DNA from: a virus | Virus record (IMG/VR): IMGVR_UViG_3300046002_008717 | Location: 47,729 to 111,728 of that record | Strand: one strand, 5' to 3' | Length of the DNA: 64,000 bases | Part shown: one piece after another, positions 61,031 to 64,000 of the stretch | Layout of the letters: the number at the start of each line of letters is the position of its first letter | Position numbering within the stretch: the first letter of the stretch is position 1 | Translations under genes and position numbers: made by a program | The notes under the pieces: model-generated | What the model saw: the letters and a program-made list of their open reading frames with translations, nothing else | The model's database searches: none | What the model was told of the DNA's origin: nothing

Positions 61031-63355
61031 ATGTCATTAGGAGCAACAGATAAACAAAGAAGCTTATTTCTAAAAGGATTTAATCTTTCGAAACAAGGAA
61101 ATTATGAAGATCCAACATATTTGGGATTTAAAATAGTAGTGGATTTTGGTAGTTTACCTATCAATGCTGATGATGGATTACCTCCAAGCCCACTATTTAA
61201 AAAAGGCAGTTATTTTACCGATAAGAATACACTATTTGGTACAAACCCATTTGGACAGGAACAGTATTCACAAAAAAGCTCTGGTAATGATGGTGACGTA
61301 GCATATTATTCAGCTATTAGTTACTTAGAACAAAGAGAATTTGATTTTATAAATGGCGGAAAAAGGGCTGATGCTCTTAAACAATTTGGTATTACGTTTA
61401 GTGATTTGCTTACTAATTCTCCATGGTTTATACAATCAATAACAGGTCTTGATGAAATGATGAAAGTTCCTAGACCTGGATATCAATCACAGGGAGAAAA
61501 TGCATATACTGCTTTTAATCCCCAAAGAACAGCTGGAAAAGTATTAGAATTTACGACTCTTGAATCATTAAATTTAAGAATGACTGCACTTGCAGATCTA
61601 TATAATACTGCAACGTTTGATTATGATAATATGAGAGAATTACTTCCAAGAAATCTTAGAAAATTTACTATGTACATTTTTGTTTCTGAAATTAGAAATT
61701 TTTTCAAAACATCAAGATTAATAGGATCATCAACAGCATTAACTGCAATTGATGATTTATCTAGTTTATTAGGTTCTGGTAATAATCCAGGTAGTAATCT
61801 CGGAGTAATCGGAGAACAAAATACCGAATTTGGTAAGTCTAATTTCAGTCCATCCAGTGTGTTTAATTCTTTTGTTGGTAATGTTATAAATAAATCGGGA
61901 ATAGATAGTGATCTTTCATTTTTAAAAAATCAACAGGATACATCAGGTATAAAGCCTATGCTTGTATTCGAGTGTAGAAATTGCGAATTTGATTTTACTG
62001 AAAGTACACCATTAAAAGTATCGATAAGCAACGGGAGTTCTACAGCTGATCCGGAAGGACAAAAATTTAAAATTCACGTCGGTAAAGTTAGAATGAGAAA
62101 TCAGTATCCAAATATAAGAACTGATGGTAAACCATTGATAATCGGTGATGGATGGGATTCTGCTAGAACGTCGGTACAAAAGAATCCTATTAATAGCGAT
62201 GATATAATTTCATTGGGCGGTGAATTACTTACTAACTTTATAAGTAACTCTGTAAATGATCTAATAAATGAAGGTGTAGCTAGCTTTATCAAACCTAATG
62301 TAGCAGGAATTGATAAATTACTTATGGGTAATGTGTATAGTTTTAATCCAAGCGAACTAATGACTAATCTTTCGTATAATAGTGCTCAGAATTTCTTAAA
62401 TGGCCTTTCTGGTGTAGAAGCAGGATTTAAAAATACTACTTTGCCAAATCCGCAATCTATGGGATTAGGAGGGCCTGCTGAAAGGGTATATCCAGCACCT
62501 AAGGGTGATGTATATCCAACTAATCCTGGTAAAGATTTAGGATTGCCTGAAAGAGTATACAAAGCACCGATTGGTGATGTATATCCAACAAATCCAGGTA
62601 AAGATCTAGGTATACCTGAACGAATTTATAGTAAACCAGCAGGTGATGTATATCCAACTAATCCTGGACCTGATTTGGGAGTACCTGATAGAATATACCC
62701 AGCACCATCGGGTGATGTATATCCAACTAATCCTGGACCTGATTTAGGTGTTCCTAGTAGAGTATATCCAGTACCAGCAGGTGATGTATATCCAACCAAT
62801 CCTGGACCTGATTTGGGAGTACCTGATAGAATATACCCAGCACCATCGGGTGATGTATATCCAACTAATCCTGGACCTGATTTGGGAGTGCCTGATAGAA
62901 TATACTCAGTTCCAAGCGGTGATGTATATCCGACTAATCCTGGACCTGATTTAGGAGCACCCGAACGTATTTATAGAGGAATTAATGATAAAGCTTATGA
63001 TGATAAAACTATACAAAGAGGATCAATAGATTCAGAAAGCGTTTATACAAACGGTGATTTTAATCCATATCCAGTAAATATTGATAATAATTCTATGTAT
63101 ACTAAAGTTTCTAAAATATCTTCTGATGGTGAATTAAGGGATCCAAGTAATACATTCACTCAAAAACCTGAACCTGTATATAAGCCAGTAGAAAATACTA
63201 TAGATAATAGAGCAAGGAATATGGGAAGGATATATCCTACTACGATTGGTGATTTTATAGCTAAACCTCCAATAGATTTAGGAAACTTAAAACCTGATAC
63301 TAAGTATAATATAAGTACTGATGGATTTAATTCAGATAAAAATGATTTTGTATAA
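61031..63355 (+). CDS. baseplate-associated protein with C-terminal 23-residue repeats
   Basis: In this 774-residue protein, residues about 1-370 form a conserved part with 'ESLNLRMTALADLYNTATFD', 'RNLRKFTMYIFVSEIRNF' and 'CRNCEFDFTES', probably a tail-tube-fold or wedge-like baseplate protein. Residues 484-644 are seven tandem 23-residue repeats of the type 'RVYPAPKGDVYPTNPG' plus 'PDLGVP'. A degenerate copy ('GRIYPTTIGDFIAKPP') sits near the end. The repeats are Pro/Gly/Tyr-rich and probably extended and surface exposed. It lies between the hub and spike genes. Confidence 0.65.
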   Translation: MSLGATDKQRSLFLKGFNLSKQGNYEDPTYLGFKIVVDFGSLPINADDGLPPSPLFKKGSYFTDKNTLFGTNPFGQEQYSQKSSGNDGDVAYYSAISYLEQREFDFINGGKRADALKQFGITFSDLLTNSPWFIQSITGLDEMMKVPRPGYQSQGENAYTAFNPQRTAGKVLEFTTLESLNLRMTALADLYNTATFDYDNMRELLPRNLRKFTMYIFVSEIRNFFKTSRLIGSSTALTAIDDLSSLLGSGNNPGSNLGVIGEQNTEFGKSNFSPSSVFNSFVGNVINKSGIDSDLSFLKNQQDTSGIKPMLVFECRNCEFDFTESTPLKVSISNGSSTADPEGQKFKIHVGKVRMRNQYPNIRTDGKPLIIGDGWDSARTSVQKNPINSDDIISLGGELLTNFISNSVNDLINEGVASFIKPNVAGIDKLLMGNVYSFNPSELMTNLSYNSAQNFLNGLSGVEAGFKNTTLPNPQSMGLGGPAERVYPAPKGDVYPTNPGKDLGLPERVYKAPIGDVYPTNPGKDLGIPERIYSKPAGDVYPTNPGPDLGVPDRIYPAPSGDVYPTNPGPDLGVPSRVYPVPAGDVYPTNPGPDLGVPDRIYPAPSGDVYPTNPGPDLGVPDRIYSVPSGDVYPTNPGPDLGAPERIYRGINDKAYDDKTIQRGSIDSESVYTNGDFNPYPVNIDNNSMYTKVSKISSDGELRDPSNTFTQKPEPVYKPVENTIDNRARNMGRIYPTTIGDFIAKPPIDLGNLKPDTKYNISTDGFNSDKNDFV
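62480..62962 (+). repeat. seven 69-base tandem repeats
   Basis: In-frame units encode 23 residues each (R[VI]Y-x-x-P-x-GDVYPTNPG-[KP]-DLG-x-P-[EDS]). The later copies are nearly identical in DNA, which suggests recent expansion or gene conversion. They are coding, not CRISPR. Confidence 0.93.
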
Positions 63356-63357
63356 TT

Positions 63358-64000
63358 ATGCCAAGTGAAAAAACATATTTAGGAAGGATAGTAGATATAA
63401 AAGATCCTCTTTATCAAGGTAGAGCTAAAATAAGTGTATTCGGTATATTTGATGATATACCAATTGAGGATCTACCATGGGCTGAACAGAATGCTGGACT
63501 TGCATTTGGTGCTAATCACGGGGGTGGAAATATATCTATTCCAAGATTAGATGCTGTTGTATCTGTTCATTTCGAGATAGAGAATTATTACAAAATTACA
63601 TTTGATTATCTTAAGGAAATATCGAATGATCTATTGGAAGAATTGAAATCCGAAAATTCCTATGAGGGTACGCAATCTCTGATATATGATGGGGAAGCTT
63701 TACCCGGATTATTAAAGATGCTATATACCAGAAAAAATGGATTAGTATTAAAATTAGGTGATGCTACTATACAATTAGATACACAAAATGGCGGAACCGA
63801 TAAGGAAAAACTTAGAATCGTTTTAAAAATGAACGGGGATGAGATTAGAATGGAAAAAAACGGGGGAAAACAAAAAGTTATAGTAAATTCATCAAACATA
63901 GAACTTGGTGAAGCGGCAATAGAAAAAATAATTAAAGGAAGTACATTCTTAAAATTGTATAATGCGCATACACATCCAACCGGAGTTGGCCCTTCGGGTA
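63358..64000 (+). CDS. gp5: gp5-like central spike / baseplate protein, C-terminus beyond window edge
   Basis: Open from ATG 63358 to the window end (214 codons seen). The N-terminus 'YLGRIVDIKDPLYQGRAKIS' followed by 'VFGIFDDIPIEDLPWAEQ' is the OB-fold of T4 gp5 and gpV/VgrG proteins (T4: GIVEDRNDPLKLGRVRVRIFGIH, LPWA). 'GGNISIPRLDAVVSVHF' completes the barrel. Near the edge 'AHTHPTGVGPSG' is the usual start of the spike or metal-binding tip region in such proteins. No lysozyme domain like that of T4 gp5 is seen in the part present. It forms the membrane-piercing spike on the hub. Confidence 0.83.
   Translation, partial: MPSEKTYLGRIVDIKDPLYQGRAKISVFGIFDDIPIEDLPWAEQNAGLAFGANHGGGNISIPRLDAVVSVHFEIENYYKITFDYLKEISNDLLEELKSENSYEGTQSLIYDGEALPGLLKMLYTRKNGLVLKLGDATIQLDTQNGGTDKEKLRIVLKMNGDEIRMEKNGGKQKVIVNSSNIELGEAAIEKIIKGSTFLKLYNAHTHPTGVGPSG

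Noticed and set aside
62748-62954. Rightward out-of-frame reading within the 69-base repeats
   Set aside because: It is a repeat shadow in another frame of the 774-residue gene.
62480-62962. Regular direct repeats that could be mistaken for a CRISPR array
   Set aside because: The 69-base units are in frame within a long gene, are contiguous without spacers, and keep the protein pattern.

Overview
The window is part of a large, AT-rich, T4-like contractile-tailed phage genome. Recognisable T4 relatives include the large terminase (gp17), tail sheath (gp18), two tail tubes (gp19), a gp26-like baseplate protein, late sigma factor gp55, head nuclease gp4, two portals (gp20), prohead protease gp21, major capsid protein gp23, DNA ligase gp30, clamp loader gp44, an RNase H/FEN-type nuclease, dCMP deaminase, and baseplate hub proteins resembling gp27 and gp5. 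The host is probably a member of the Bacteroidota. Start codons are preceded by A-rich leaders with almost no Shine-Dalgarno sequences, and several metabolic genes follow a TATATTTG box that fits the Bacteroidota -7 element TAnnTTTG. The host is an inference. I see no tRNA, rRNA, CRISPR array or insertion sequence.

Layout. 1-4276 (minus strand): a leftward, overlapping glycan cassette with a two-domain glycosyltransferase, a DegT-type aminotransferase, a GNA1-like acetyltransferase and a second glycosyltransferase-like gene cut by the window edge. 4386-17036: packaging and tail module, with a large virion protein, a probable small terminase, gp17, gp18, gp19 twice, a gp26-like gene with a frameshift-like overlap, and a tape-measure-like protein. 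17101-20200: dCMP deaminase, an ECF-type sigma factor, a PD-(D/E)XK nuclease and unknowns. 20295-25325: membrane proteins, a paralogous pair and a 914-residue acidic repeat protein. 25410-29585: gp55, gp4 and two portals in tandem. 29677-38701: replication, repair and nucleotide genes. 38698-44907: a large unknown protein, a prohead protease fused to a repeat and scaffold-like region, and the major capsid protein. 45016-49792: four probable internal head proteins. 49873-57019: nucleotide kinase, asparagine synthetase-like protein, Nudix hydrolase and unknowns. 57041-64000: baseplate and hub genes ending in a truncated gp5-like spike.

Regulation. An octamer GATATATA (sometimes TATAAATA, the T4 late element) sits 22-37 bases upstream of many virion gene starts, and a gp55 homologue is encoded at 25410. 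TATATTTG boxes precede dCMP deaminase, DNA ligase and the nucleotide kinase. This suggests two temporal promoter classes. Intrinsic terminators close most blocks.

The most notable observations are: a CTT TGA +1 frameshift candidate in the gp26-like gene just before the tape measure; a -1 frame continuation at an A10 run ending the 914-residue protein; two portal genes in tandem; a protease fused to thirteen 14-residue repeats; a terminator hairpin whose loop is the late promoter octamer; a UVDE-like protein lacking most expected metal ligands; and a structured RNA candidate after the tail tube genes. No stretch longer than 300 bases lacks a gene. The longest gap, 14052-14302, holds that RNA candidate and a terminator.
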